Part shown: positions 34,701 to 47,700 of the stretch, piece by piece
Layout: each line of letters begins with the position of its first letter
How positions within the stretch are numbered: position 1 is the first letter of the stretch
Source: Lates calcarifer
Taxonomy: Eukaryota; Chordata; Actinopteri; Centropomidae
Assembly (NCBI RefSeq): GCF_001640805.2
Contig: NC_066855.1
Location: 1,158,621-1,222,620 of the forward strand
Direction: 5' to 3'
Length of the DNA: 64,000 bases
Notes under the pieces: generated by a model
Databases searched by the model: none
The model's input: the letters and a program-made list of their open reading frames with translations, nothing else
Told to the model about the DNA's origin: nothing
Program-made: the position numbers and the translations under genes

Positions 34701-37700
34701 ATGCCAAGTATGTCTCCTTCTGGATCCATGCACTGAGAAATCCAAAGCTTGGCAGGTCTTCTCTCCCTGGTTACAGTCATGAAGCTATGAGTTGTTCAGA
34801 TCAGGGGTCAGTTGTGTCCCCTTCTTCTCCTACTGTATTCACAGAGTTCATATCTAGCCTGCACATGTTGGATTGAGTTCGTCGCGGTTACTAAAACTAA
34901 CCTCTTCTAGATGCTTGAATGACTTGGCGTGGACCCCAACAACCAAACTGTGGCTGATATGGAATTTCATCTGGCTCTGTCGAGTCTCCAAACAGCATCT
35001 CCAAAGTGTGCTACAATGCTACACTGGTCTCAGCCTGTTGTTTTCCTGCTAATCAGAAGCAGATGTGTTCAGATTGCCTCCACGCTCTCTCCCCTGTTCT
35101 TCAGCTGTGTGCTCGAACGGTGACTCTGGATATCTCGGTCTCGGTCCAGCTGCAGAGCCGTGCCAGTTTGTTGTGCTCAGCATGCTCTGCTATGATGTCA
35201 CTGGTTGCTGGTTGTGAAATACTTGAGGAAATGAGAACCTCATTGAACCCGAGCTGAGCGCTGCACATTTCTCCTGCACGGCTGGTGAAGCCTGTTTGTC
35301 AGTGGTTTGATCTTCTTGTATCTGTTTATTTCCAACATTTAAGTTCACAGAAATACGATGCTTTAATTCACTCCTAACGAGCTGATTCTTGACACTTACT
35401 AATGTTGGTTTCACCTTTTCTGTTTCGCCAGAGGACGGCGTCTCTGAGCCAACTTCCTGTGGAGGACCTCAGAGACCCCCTGCCTCCTCACTGGAAATGC
35501 TACATGTCTCCACAAGGGCGGCGATACTACGTCAACACCACAAACAACGGTGAGGAGACATTTTCCTTTTAATGTGGATATATATATGAATGTATATGAA
35601 ATGTTGCCACTGTTTCTTCACAACAGTTTATCTAAAACCACAAACTGTGTTTTTACTTTTTAAAATGCAGACTGATTAATCAAGGTAAGTGTTAATTACT
35701 GAGCTTTAGAGATGCAAGAAACAGTTCATACAGTTTAATACTGTCATGGATTATGTGAATTACACCATAGGCTACAACTTGAGCCGATTTAACTCATATT
35801 TATTCACATTTTGGCGAAGTGGCACCAATAAAATTATGCTGAATTAGCTGTTAGCAGTTCCTGTTTGTAGAGGACCTGTGGCTGTACAGACAAATATCAC
35901 TGGATTACTTTGACACTGAAGAAAACATAAAAATACGCTGGTTCTCAGGCAAGTTCTGGAGTTATAAGAAGTGTCATTGTGTGCCTTGTATTTTTGGTTT
36001 TGGAGAGGCTAGAAAAAACCACCACCCTCCGTACTCTTTAAATGCCAAGTATGTCTCTTATTGGATCCATGCACACCACTTCAGCATGCAGAGAAATCCA
36101 AAGCTTGGCAGGCCTTCTGTCCTTAGTTTTAGCTTGTGAGGCTGTGAATCGCTGTTCAGAGATGAGCTGCAGCAAATGGTCAGTTATGTCCATAAAACTG
36201 CTCTAAAGCAACTTCTACTGTGAAGTCATATCCAACCTGAACGCACTGGATTGAGTTTGATCAGAGCTTTGTTATTTAAACACGTCACATCTTCACTTTC
36301 AGACACAGCTTTCATATGTTAGGTCACTTTTTAGTTATATTAGTTAAGTTCTAATGTGTTTCTGTGAGATGAACTGATACCTCAGACTGTTCCTCCGCTC
36401 CGTAATTTACATTTTAAGGTTTGAATTTGTGACTCTGCACAGAAACAATGCTACACATGGGACTGAAAATAAAACAATATGTCTCATTTAAAATGTTTTC
36501 TCTTGTGCAGCTTGTGTTTATCTTGATAATGACACCTGAGCAGTTTCATCAGTGTGTGATGGAGTTTAACGTACGCTCTGTGTCAGTGCTGCACTGACGG
36601 TACCAGAGAGAGACAGAGGGCGCAGAAGAACTGATACTGCTGATAGTGCCTTGTTTCTGTCAACACAATCACCACTCAGTGTCTCCCTGAGCACACACAC
36701 ACACACACACACACTGGCACAGAGACAGCTTAATACCCTCCTCTATTCCACAGGCAGCCAGCAACAGATAGCAACACAGCCTGTTTTTACTATCCCTGGG
36801 TGAACTCACTGTAAAACCTGACTGATGGTACTAATATCTGGTCTTGGCACAGACGCAGCTCTCATGTGCCTTTGACTTGAGAATGTAATAAAGGTGAGAA
36901 AGACACAGTCATAAAGACAATGGGTGACAAAATGTAGTCTCTGCTCTAATGTTCAGTTAGCAAGGTTGTTAGCTTAGTTGCTAGCAGGACAATAAATTCA
37001 CACAATATTCAGAAGACGTATTTGCAGCATGAACTCCTGTCTCTCCTGCAAACCATGTGAGGACGTTTATACGCTGCCTGAGGAGGTTAAATAAAGGCGG
37101 ACGGTGCAACACAGCTAATAAGCTACAGCAGCTTCCTCTGGTTTTGACTCTCCGCTGCCGCAGAGGTCTGTTCGCTGTGGAAAGGTTCATTAATGTTGAA
37201 CTGTGGTTTGTTTGAAGCATTTTAAATGTTGGTGTGACCAGGCCTTTATCCTCGCTCATTAAAGCGTTACAGTTTGAACTTTATATTATATATAACAGAC
37301 ATTAGTTTGCAGTAAATGACTGTGGACTCGCTCCTGTGTTCGGTTCAGCTGGTGTGAAGGTTGAGCTGTAAAAAGGAAGAGGTGAGGTCAGCGTGTGGTT
37401 TGAAAACAAACAGACCAACCGCACGATTTTGAGAAAGTAGATGAGTGATTTTAGCGTTAGCATTTAAAACTGAACAAAAGACAAACCGCCATTAAGTCCA
37501 TCTGCGACCTCTGGCTTTTATTCATGCAAGATTACTTGGTAACCATGGTAACACATGCTGTAGGCGTGTCAGGATGAGCGTGGGGATTTACCCTGATACT
37601 GACGTGTTTTAGCAGTTTCTTGTTAAGTGTGAGTTTAAAGTAGCAACCACACAGTAACTGTCCTCTTTTAGTTTGACACTGTTTTATACAGTAAATGATA

Positions 37701-38677
37701 AACGAGGTCTGGTTTAGTATTAGTTCATTATAAGCTTTTTATTTATAAGCCGTCCAATCAGTGAGTTACCTGTGAGTCCATGTGACGTCAGGCAAACAGC
37801 TCTTGGTTTGTCTGTGGTGTTAAATCACTGGCACGTGGTTCTTCCTTGAGGCCCAGTGACTCTGTGCACCTGTAGCCTTCATGTAACTGGGCCTGTGGTT
37901 TAGCAGTCACTTCAGACAGTAACCAGCTTCACATTAGAGCTGTTCACATCATGTACGTCTCTGATCACGGCTGCAGTGCTCAAGTTGTGGCCACGAGGAG
38001 GATCTATATTTAGCCGGGGCTCCACCCAAGCACGAGACCAGGAGAGCTGTTCCTCCCTTTCCTCCTCTCCCTCTCTATAAAGATTAAATTAGATGCTAAA
38101 TATGCTAATGTCAAGCAGGTGGAAACAATGGAGACTCTCTTTTCATATTGTACTATCATTTAACTTGGTCTACATTTGACAGATCTGTTTTGATGTGACA
38201 GGATTTGGAGGCTTCTTTAGTAGTAAAACTCATCGTATTCCAGATGGACACAGTCAGAAATGACAAGAGTGACGTGCTGGAAAAAATATTTCCTAAGAGG
38301 AAAAAATGATAAATGTTTCATAACTTTTTTTTGCGTGTGATAAAACACATCAGCAGCATCTGTATCCTGACTCGTAAAGAACGCCGTGTTGTTGCTGTGC
38401 GGTGAAACTGGCCTCTGAGGGCACAGCAAACCTCCAGGACTTATTTTCTGTGTCTTTGCTGCATGATGGATAAATGAAATCCTAAATGATGCTCAGTCCT
38501 GACACACACACACTCACTGTACTACACATTCACCGCAGCAGCAGCAGCAGCAGCAGTTTCCAAACAAACCCATCTGATAACATTTTTCTGAAACAATTGG
38601 TATTTATAGCATCTCTGCTATTTTTGCTGGACCTCCCTTTGGTTACGCTAAAGTTCAGCTAGATTAGATACTGCCCT

Positions 38678-38708
<31 letters not shown>

Positions 38709-41700
38709 TGTTTTTGTGTTTCTGCATCGCCATAGTAACAGAGCAGTGTGCGTGGGTGAGGGCTGAATGTCCTTGTGTCAGAGTTTGTTTTTTTCTGGGT
38801 TTTCCTTCCTGTGTTGCTGGGTGCAGCGGCGCTGGGTGCTGTGGTTTTTACCAGTCGTCTCCTAAGACTCTCCACTCATCCCGGCCTGACCAGCAAACTG
38901 TTTAATGACACACACCAAACCAAACACTCAGCAGCCCCACACACACTCTAGATTTACTGCAGACACTTTCCAGGTATAAAATATTTTGACAGTTTTTTGA
39001 CTTATGAAAAGTCAGCACATGATCTGGTCAGTAAATGACATCTCATGTGTTCTTCTCTTCAGGGTATCCACAGGGAGAAATGTTTATTAGAAGGATGTGT
39101 TACCTGAATTAACTTTAAATCTAGAATGTCTTTGTATGCATCAGTTTGAACACGTGTCCCAAACCAAACAAACATCCACTGGAGGAAAAAGCTCAGCACT
39201 GACATTAGTTCACTGCTGGTTTAAACACATTAGCTAGCTTCTTCTGTCGTCTTTCAGTCAGACACGCTGGCCTGAGCTTCTCTAACGTCTCTAATCTCCT
39301 TCTTCCTCTTTTAAGTAAAAAAATACATGAAATAGAATTTGAAAATATTTTGACGGTAAAATCACTCGACTTGAAATTTAAGTTGAACCTGAAAAAATAA
39401 CATGGAGTCTTACGCAAGTGTCAGCTTTTTCCTTTTTCCTCCGAGCGCTGCCTGTCACAGCTCTGTCCTCTCTGGGATGAAACAGAGTGAATGGGCTGTT
39501 TTGATTGATAAAAACCAGAGACAGGAGCTAATGCATCAGAGACCAGCGTCATATGGTTGTGAATAAAATATAGAAGTGTCAAAGCTAACTAGGCCATTCC
39601 TCCCCTTCAGAATCAGGGATGTGCTGCATCACTCGTGGCAGGGTTAGTTTTTGCTTATAGATCAGCTGTTGACTGTTTTCATTCATACATTCACGTGTGC
39701 ACATCTGCTGTCAGCCACACTCTGCTGAGCCTGAATCAGCCATGTATGCAGGATTAAAATGCGGTTATGACTGTGGGGAATCAGAAAAGCATTAATGGCT
39801 GCTTTTATGTCGTTAGACGCCACACACTAACGTGAATTCACATCATTAAGAAAAGTGACGAGCCTGAAAAGGACGGATGTGCTATTCCACAAACGTAAAC
39901 TGAGCTGACTCGGGTTTATATTCCACAATCAAAGCAATTTAGACTTTTTAGACTTCAGCTCGTGTGTGTGTGTGTGTGTGTGTGACGAGGCAGCTGATGA
40001 GAATTAGTCCTGCTGCTCCTGCATGTGTATCACCGTATCTGGAGGTATGAATCTGGCAGGTGCCAACAGCCGTCTCTCATTTGTGTAAAACCCTGTTTGA
40101 CTGGAAACGATCAGACATTTGCATTTCAAGAGCCAGTTGCCTGGAAACTCAACCTGTTTCACTGGGGTGTTAGATGTTGTAGTAAATATATAGGATTCAC
40201 ACGTCGCACCCACAGTTCATTAAACAACAAATATACATGTACGCATTAAAACTGGAAGCTGGTTTTAATGTGACTGAAACATACAGAGAAGCAGAATCTC
40301 CCGTTCTGGTGAAAATAATGATGCTAACTTGATTTGTCGTTTCAGTTCAGCCTCCTGGGTAAACTGAGTATTAATCACATAATAAATGTAATATAAATTG
40401 TTTTTTAAAGTGGTGTTTTGACTGCTATCCTTCTGCCAAGGAAAGACAGTCACAATAAAAAGCAATTTCCTCGAGCTAAGCAGATTACGCTGTGTTTTTC
40501 TGCATTAATATCCTATATTCCTCACAGTATCGATTTGTTTATGACAGGCTAACAGGGAGAAATTGAGGCATTTAGGGCCTGTGAGTAAAGGCTACGCGCT
40601 GGTGTTGTACATCAAACGTGAAGGCGCAGCCTCGCTCCATAAGCCTGCTGCCAGTTATCCTCTCCATGCGTGTCATTTGAGCTGATGGGCTTGGCTCAGT
40701 TGTCTCCTCTGCTAAGCAGCACCAAGAGCGGAGCCAGCCAGAGAGACCCAAATGAAATAAGAGCTCTTTACATGTCTGTGCCTCTTCTTTCTGTGCTGAC
40801 AGGAAAGCACTAATTGAGCTCAGTGCGATGGTGAGAATGGACACAGGGGAGTAAAAATCAAAGAGAGCCCTTGTATATGAGGGGCTTTTGTCAGTCACGC
40901 TTTGTGTATCCTCGTTCTCCAGCATCTGTAGGTGAAAGAGGACGCAGACGTATCGAAGGAAGGTTTTACTTTTATTGGTGTGTGGTTAAAAGTTTGCACC
41001 TGTTGTTTTAAGTTTACCTCAAAAGACGGATGATGAAAAACAGTGTCACTTAAAATGACTGAGGTGAAGGGAAGCACACGGCCGTTGTACAGGATGTTCC
41101 CTCTGGCTACTGTAACAAGTGCCAAGTTTGCACCCGTGGATGGAATCACTTCTTCTTATCGTCGACCACAAATAGTTCCAGCACTGTTAACAGAAATGAT
41201 ATGACAGATGGTATTTCTCCTCTAATGTCACTGTTTTTCTTCCCTTTCTCCTCAACGCTGTCAGAGACGACATGGGAGAGACCGTCCAGTGCACCCGGGA
41301 CCCCCAAAACCTCACTCCGACACAAAAACTCCCTGCCGGCAGGTACTGCAAATCTGTCCTCCTCCGTCTGAACTCCCTGTCACTTCAGCTTCCTCAGGTT
41401 TTTGCTGCCCCAGGGCTGTGAATCCTCCTCAACTTCCATGGTGGCACAAAGCACCCACTCATGCACACAGACACTTCCTGTGACTAATTTTATCTGTAGC
41501 CTCAACGGCAGGACTAAGGCCTGCTCTGTCTTTCTTTTGGCCCTGCTGCTAAAGGCAGACAAACCGAAAGCAGCAGTAAGGTTTGTGAGATGTTTCCCAA
41601 ACGCTGGGAGCAACGCTCATTCATTTACGTCACTCCTATCACAAACCACTTCGTTTCACCTCAAACCAAACAGCAGAGTCTCTCTCTCTCGTACCAAGGA

Positions 41701-44700
41701 ACTGAAGTTGGACAGTAATAGTAGAAAGGAAAACGCTCGTTCATGTCGGCGGCTGAACGATATTCATGACGATATCTTTTTAAGTTCAGGACCTGGTTAC
41801 ATCGACTGTTTGCAAGTTCACTTTGCTTAGTTATTGTGAAAAACTAAACTAACTACTAAACTAAATAAAGTTGGTTAGGCTGGCGTGATGGGGCCTTCCT
41901 GTGGATAACACTTGGGACATGAACATGTCCCAAACCAAAGGCTAAAGCTAAAAATGCTAGCTAGTTAGCTGTAGCACAGAGAGTTAAAGCCCTGATGCCA
42001 CTTTCAAGCTAGCTGCTGTTTCACTACGTTCTGTTTCTGAAACCGTGCGACATGTTCCTGGGATTTACTCAGATAAATGAGCATCCACAGGACCTGCACT
42101 AAGAATTTTCACCTCTCGTGATCTTAACAAAGTCAAACTAGCTCACAGTTACGAAGAACTTCAGTTGAACTTTGTGATTGATTTATAATAACTGATGCCG
42201 TCCAGTCCACGTCTCCATTAGAGACATTTATCAAGCTGCACAAACAGAAAGACAGTTCAGCGCTGGCTTGGTTCAACTTGGATCAGCACAAGAAATAATG
42301 GAATTTCTTTCTCTCTCTCTGTCTGTCTTCATCGCTCCTCCTCTCTCTCATCAGTCAATGGATTTCACTCAGGTGGAAGTCCCTTGCATCTCGTGGAGCA
42401 TTCACACAACAGTCCGGTTAGGAAGGGCAGCACAGAGCCACAGGTAAAGACGTCGCGCTCTTGTTTTTCCTGAACAACATGACACACACACACACACACA
42501 CACACACCGCAGGCTAAAGAAACTGTCGAGTGAGCAGAAACTGTGCCTGAAAGTTTCCATTGAGCCACGTTAAAATCACACTACTTCCTTTTTTAATTGT
42601 CATTTTGTGCATTATTTAACATCATTACACAAGTCTGGACGGTGGTAACTGGTTTTGTCACTTTGCCCTCTGAAAATGAAACGTCTGTGTCACACTGAGG
42701 CGTCCCAGTCTCTGTGGTGTCTCCTCCCTCACACACTTCATCCTGCCGGGCTTTTCAGAGACATCACACCCAAACCAACCTTTGTTCCTTTGGATTTTCA
42801 GCCTCACTCATTCTAACAACACACAGAGGATAGTGTGACTCACTTCTTTCATGCAACATCTAAGGACACCTCTACAGCTGAAGCCAGAGACGCTGCCAGC
42901 TTCTTCTTTCCATCGCCCATCAGAGCGTTTCATGTAAATAAGTCGTCTCAACAAGATTAACTACATCATCATCATTAAACCAGGATCAGAACATAATAAT
43001 CAGTTAATCAGGAGTGAAAGTAATTGTTAGCTGCAGCCTCTCTCCAGCAGTTTATGCCCCTTTACTGGCTGTAGATGTAGGAATTAATCTCCTCCTCAGT
43101 CAGAAGGTCGGACAGTCCGTGCACTTAACAGCAGCTTCTCATTCACAGGCTTTTATATGAGACAGAACTCGTCCCTCCAGATCTCTGTTATTCTCTGTGT
43201 TCGCTGATAATTCTCTCCTTTGTATTACATATGCTAATGTGATTCATTGTTAACATTAAAACGTTGACGAGAGCAGCTTGAGGGTTTAATTCAGCGCTCG
43301 TCTTAAACCTCAGATAACAATGTAATGATTCAACTTAAATTAACACATAAAACCTCTTATAGCATCTTTACAGTCATAAAGATAAATCAGATATATGATG
43401 TAGTCTCTCCACATTTCAGATCATTAAACCCCCTCTCTCTCATTATTAATGGAGAGGCTGATGGCAGTCAGAGCAGATTAATCCCTCCTACAGTATCTGC
43501 TCTCTTGATCATAATTAACCAGGCAGTCAGGGCACAGTTATACAGGATCCACCCACCACTTCTTCACTCTGTCTCCTCGTCTCGCTGCTTTTCTGCATCT
43601 CACACTCGTGCACACACACACCCAGTCATTCAAAAAATAAAATCACTCTTCAGCTAGTGACTATTCAAGGTCTTGCTCCCTGTTTCGTCCTCTGTAGTTT
43701 CACTGCAGGACAGCAGCAGGTGCACTTTTATATTTAGACTTTATCCTCTCCTCCTTTAACATGAGGCTGGAAATTACTCCAAGTGTTAGAAATCACACAC
43801 TCTCATGCATCCACACAAAGAGAGAAAAAGCCAACCATGCTTTGCTTTGCTCTGCAGAACTATCCTCCCTACTCTGCACAGCAACACACACACACACATG
43901 AACACACATACTCACACACCAGCGGCAGCAGCAGCAGGAGCAGAGCGAGCAGCAGACAGACGCTAACAGCGCTCGCCAGGAAAACAACTGTGTTTGTGTG
44001 CGTGTGCGAGTGACGGTGTGTGTATGTGGAGCAGTCATGTCTGACACCGAGGATGGAGGTTTTGACGGAGCGTCCTTCTTCTTCTCTCTGCAGAGCCCGG
44101 GATCAACGTCGCCCACCAGGAAGCAGAACAAGGAGACCACGGTCACGGTGAGTGGGGCAACTCAGGGGAACTCTTAACTGAGCGTGAACTCACCTCAGCT
44201 CTCTGCAACAGCCCTGGAGGACTAGATTTGGTACCAGTAACTGCCCCCCCTCCCCAAGTTTGAAAATGATGATATAGAAAATTTGAAGAGTGCACATTTC
44301 CCTGGTGGGGTTTATTTTCTCACATATCCTGCATCAGCTGTGGGCATGAAATACAAGCCACCTGTGAGAGGATCATTAATATGTACGTTTTGAATTGAAA
44401 TACAAACTAAAATCTCGACTATATGAGCTGCAGCTGTAAATGTGGAAATTTCCATTTTCTCTTTTTCCTGTGTGTCCTCTCATGTGAGAAGTGTTTGGTG
44501 CTTGTTTTCAGTTGCTAGTGTACAGATACACAGTGACATCATCCCATCCAGCATCCAGATCGTTTCTCCTCTGTTGTCAGGTTGTTGCATCCTGTTTGGC
44601 CTCTCGCTCTGTGGCAGAGGTGCTGCTGCTGTGACGTTAATGAATTTGTCCCTGACTTTTATTTTCCTAGGACTTTTTTTTTTTCTTATTGTACATTTAA

Positions 44701-47700
44701 AACCACAGTGTTGAGGTGGAGGAGGGGCACGTCTCGGCTTCCATAGCAACCAGGGTGATGCTATTGATAAGCAGATGGTTAAAACAGGAAACGTGAGCAA
44801 AAGAGAAGTGAGGAGAGCCACACTCGCTACCAAATGAACTGCTACTGACACTATATACCACGGGTTTCAGAGGTTATCTGACCCTTGGCACATGCAGTTT
44901 ATACTGACAACACTGACAGAATCAGTGTTGGAAATTCTTAGTAATCTTTCAGACAGAAGTTGACAAAAGCATCTTTTCATTTTTAGCTGACAACAGTTTA
45001 ATTTTTGATTTTTCTTGCTGAAAATGCAACTTCCACCAGCGGAGTTCAGCCGGTTAACGTTAACGCCGCGAGTTGCCTGGAGACTGTTTTCAGCTGACAC
45101 TTTTTAAAAATAAGAACCATGTAAAAAGGTCTTCAATCATCTTTGCTGCTACACACACGTTATCCTGCTGAAAGCCAGAGGTTAACACTGCAGTAAATAT
45201 GAGTTTGGCTAAAAGCAGATTTCTCATCTCTAGCTAGCAGCCGTTGTTTTTCTAGCTGTATCTACCCATCATAACTTTATCTCTGCGAGGTGCAAAAAGA
45301 TGAAGTTAGCAAATGACAAGTGGCTAACTCATTGTGTGGAGTAACACTGGGTTACTATAGAGAGTACTGAGCTAGCTACTGGGACATGCTAATGGTTTCA
45401 CACCATTCAAACTCTGGTTGCTGAATATATTTTTTATGTGGACAAGTCTAAACCTCGACTGACCTGCTGTGACAGGTGCTAAGCTGCGATTGGACTGTCA
45501 GTGTTTGGGGGAGGGGTTTAAGGAATGGTCATTTGTTGAGGTCACTGAAGGTCAGAAAAGAAAGTGTTGGAAGTGGTGTGTGGGCGAGAATTCAAACAAA
45601 CCCATCAGTGAAGAGTGTTGGTAGCCTTCCCCTCATCTTTACCAGCGGAAACAGGGGTCAGTTTAAAGCTCTGCTCGCTGTCAACCTCTGGACCTCAGCA
45701 GTGATTAAATAGGAAGCCATTCCCTCAAACAAATTATAAGCTTCATAAGCCAAGATAAGGTTGAATTAGAGGCCTTTTTCTTTTTCTTCCTGCCATTTCA
45801 ATCTGAATGTATTGGCTCTGGAAAAGTCATCAGTGAGAACGTACTTGTCGATTTGCTGTGAAAGGCGAGGCTCTGGCGTTAGAGACGGGTGCTCTCCGGT
45901 GCCACTGAAGTTAAAATAGAAACAGTGCATCCTCGCTGCAGGCTGTTTACCTCCTGAGGTTAATTGGAATGAATGTGAGAGAAGATAAAGCTCCTTTTGT
46001 TTGCCCCGGAGTCTTTGCTAAACCTGGTATCTGTTTGTATGTCTTTACTGTGAGGACATGCCTCTTCATTTATTTTCTTTTCAAGATGTGTGGTTTCTTT
46101 ACTCTTCTCTCTTTTCCCTTTTTTTCTTTCAGCTGAATTGAATTGAATTGGCAGCTGAGGAATTTGCAGAGCTGGTTTTGCATTTTCATGGCAAACCAGA
46201 GTTTTTGTTCTGATGCTTTGTTTTGATGACTTGTCAAATCCTGACCCTGCAGTTGTATCCAAAGAAGCAGTTTTATTACCCTGTGTTTCACAAACCGACG
46301 AGGTTAGAGGGGGTTCATTTGTTGCAGAGCTTGTCCTCTACCTCCCCGACCACCCTGGAGGTTTGAAGAAAAAATCTCAGAGAGCAGCTCCGAGCCCGTG
46401 GGCACAGAGACGCACAGTGTCACGCTCTGTGTACAGTCCTATTGAGCAGAACCAAGCCGTTCACAGCAGGGAGCCAAAGAGACAATTAACTGCACCAGGC
46501 TCATTAACATCCATTTTGCTGATTGCTCTGAACCAAAGCAGAAGTTGAGATTGTTGTGGTGGAGAGCTGAACGAAGAATCCCAAACAGGCCGAGAACCAC
46601 AAAGACTGTGTGTTGATAATGGAGGATGAGGTGCATAGAGAAAAGTGAATGAACAATGCTGGGTCGATTGGAGATGTCTTTTTTACTTTGGTGTCGGAGC
46701 TGCCAAGATGAGAGTGTTGCCAAAGCAACAGAGTGCAGACTACCTTGAATACCAGAGCAGAAGAGTGTGTGTGTGTGTGTGTGTCTGTCAACACCTAGAG
46801 CACTAATAGTGCTGCTGTACAGAACTGCAGCATCAAAGCAAAGTTGTCTGTTGTGATAGTATAAACTGCCCCATTAAACTGCCCTCCCTGTGGTTCTCTC
46901 TCTCTCTCAGATTAACTGTGTGACGTTCCCGTCGCCTGCCTGCATGCCGGAGCAACAGCTGCTAAAACCAAACGAATGGAGCTACTGCGACTACTTCTGG
47001 GTAAATTTACCTCAACATTTAAGAGGCTATAAATTTGTTGTCTACTGCCCCGAAGCACAAACTGGCTGTAAAATACCAGAGGAGGGGAACAGTAACAGTA
47101 ACCCAAAAATCTTTTCCTGTGACAGCTGTAATCTAGTTTTTCTCAGCACAACAATGGAGGGAAGCCAGAGCAGTGCATCGACCTTTAACAGGGAACTGGT
47201 CCCTGTTTTGGCGTTAAGAGGCCACAGCTAGAGGTGGCAACACAACCAGTTTGTTTCATCAAAACTTGACTTTATCGGCTGTAGCTGGCGATGTGCTGCC
47301 AAAGTTGTTTTTTATTTCACGTTGTCTTGAATATCGTTACTGAAAATTACACTGAAATATCATGATACCATTTGATTTTAAAGTTAAAACCATCCAAGCA
47401 CGTTCAGATTTCAGAAGTCACATACTCTGAACACACTGAGTCAACAACAGGTGTCGCAGATGTAACGCTGCACTGTGAAAGCTGAAAAGCAAATGCCACA
47501 GCAGTTTTTATTCCAGTAATCTGCATGGTGACTGATGATGACAACAGGTTTCCTGATTGGCTGACTGAGACTTCTGAGCTCTTTTTAAAAGTCGCTCTGC
47601 CTGTGTTGACTTTGCTGCTCTCCTCAGTAAATCATTAAATGAACATCCCTAAGAGTCCATGAGAACAAAAACAACACTGGATCCTTTTCATCTTTTAACG

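Larger units (their letters stand above)
22895..35431 (+). other. gas7 intron 1 (12.5 kb)
   Basis: I see no further exon that I can support. It holds microsatellites (CA at 23009-23026 and 31113-31137), a CCA run (26756-26778), a CTC run (28999-29021), and one copy of a dispersed repeat at 34641-34880. Long open frames here, such as the one around 30388-30744, have no domain or splice context. Alternative first exons, known in GAS7 of other vertebrates, could lie here unseen. Confidence 0.6.
35550..41264 (+). other. gas7 intron 2
   Basis: The intron separates the two halves of the WW domain. It contains the second copy of the dispersed repeat (35984-36257), CA/GT runs at 36692-36714, 38677-38702 and 39962-39984, and a CAG run at 38535-38556. 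No gene was seen. Confidence 0.6.
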
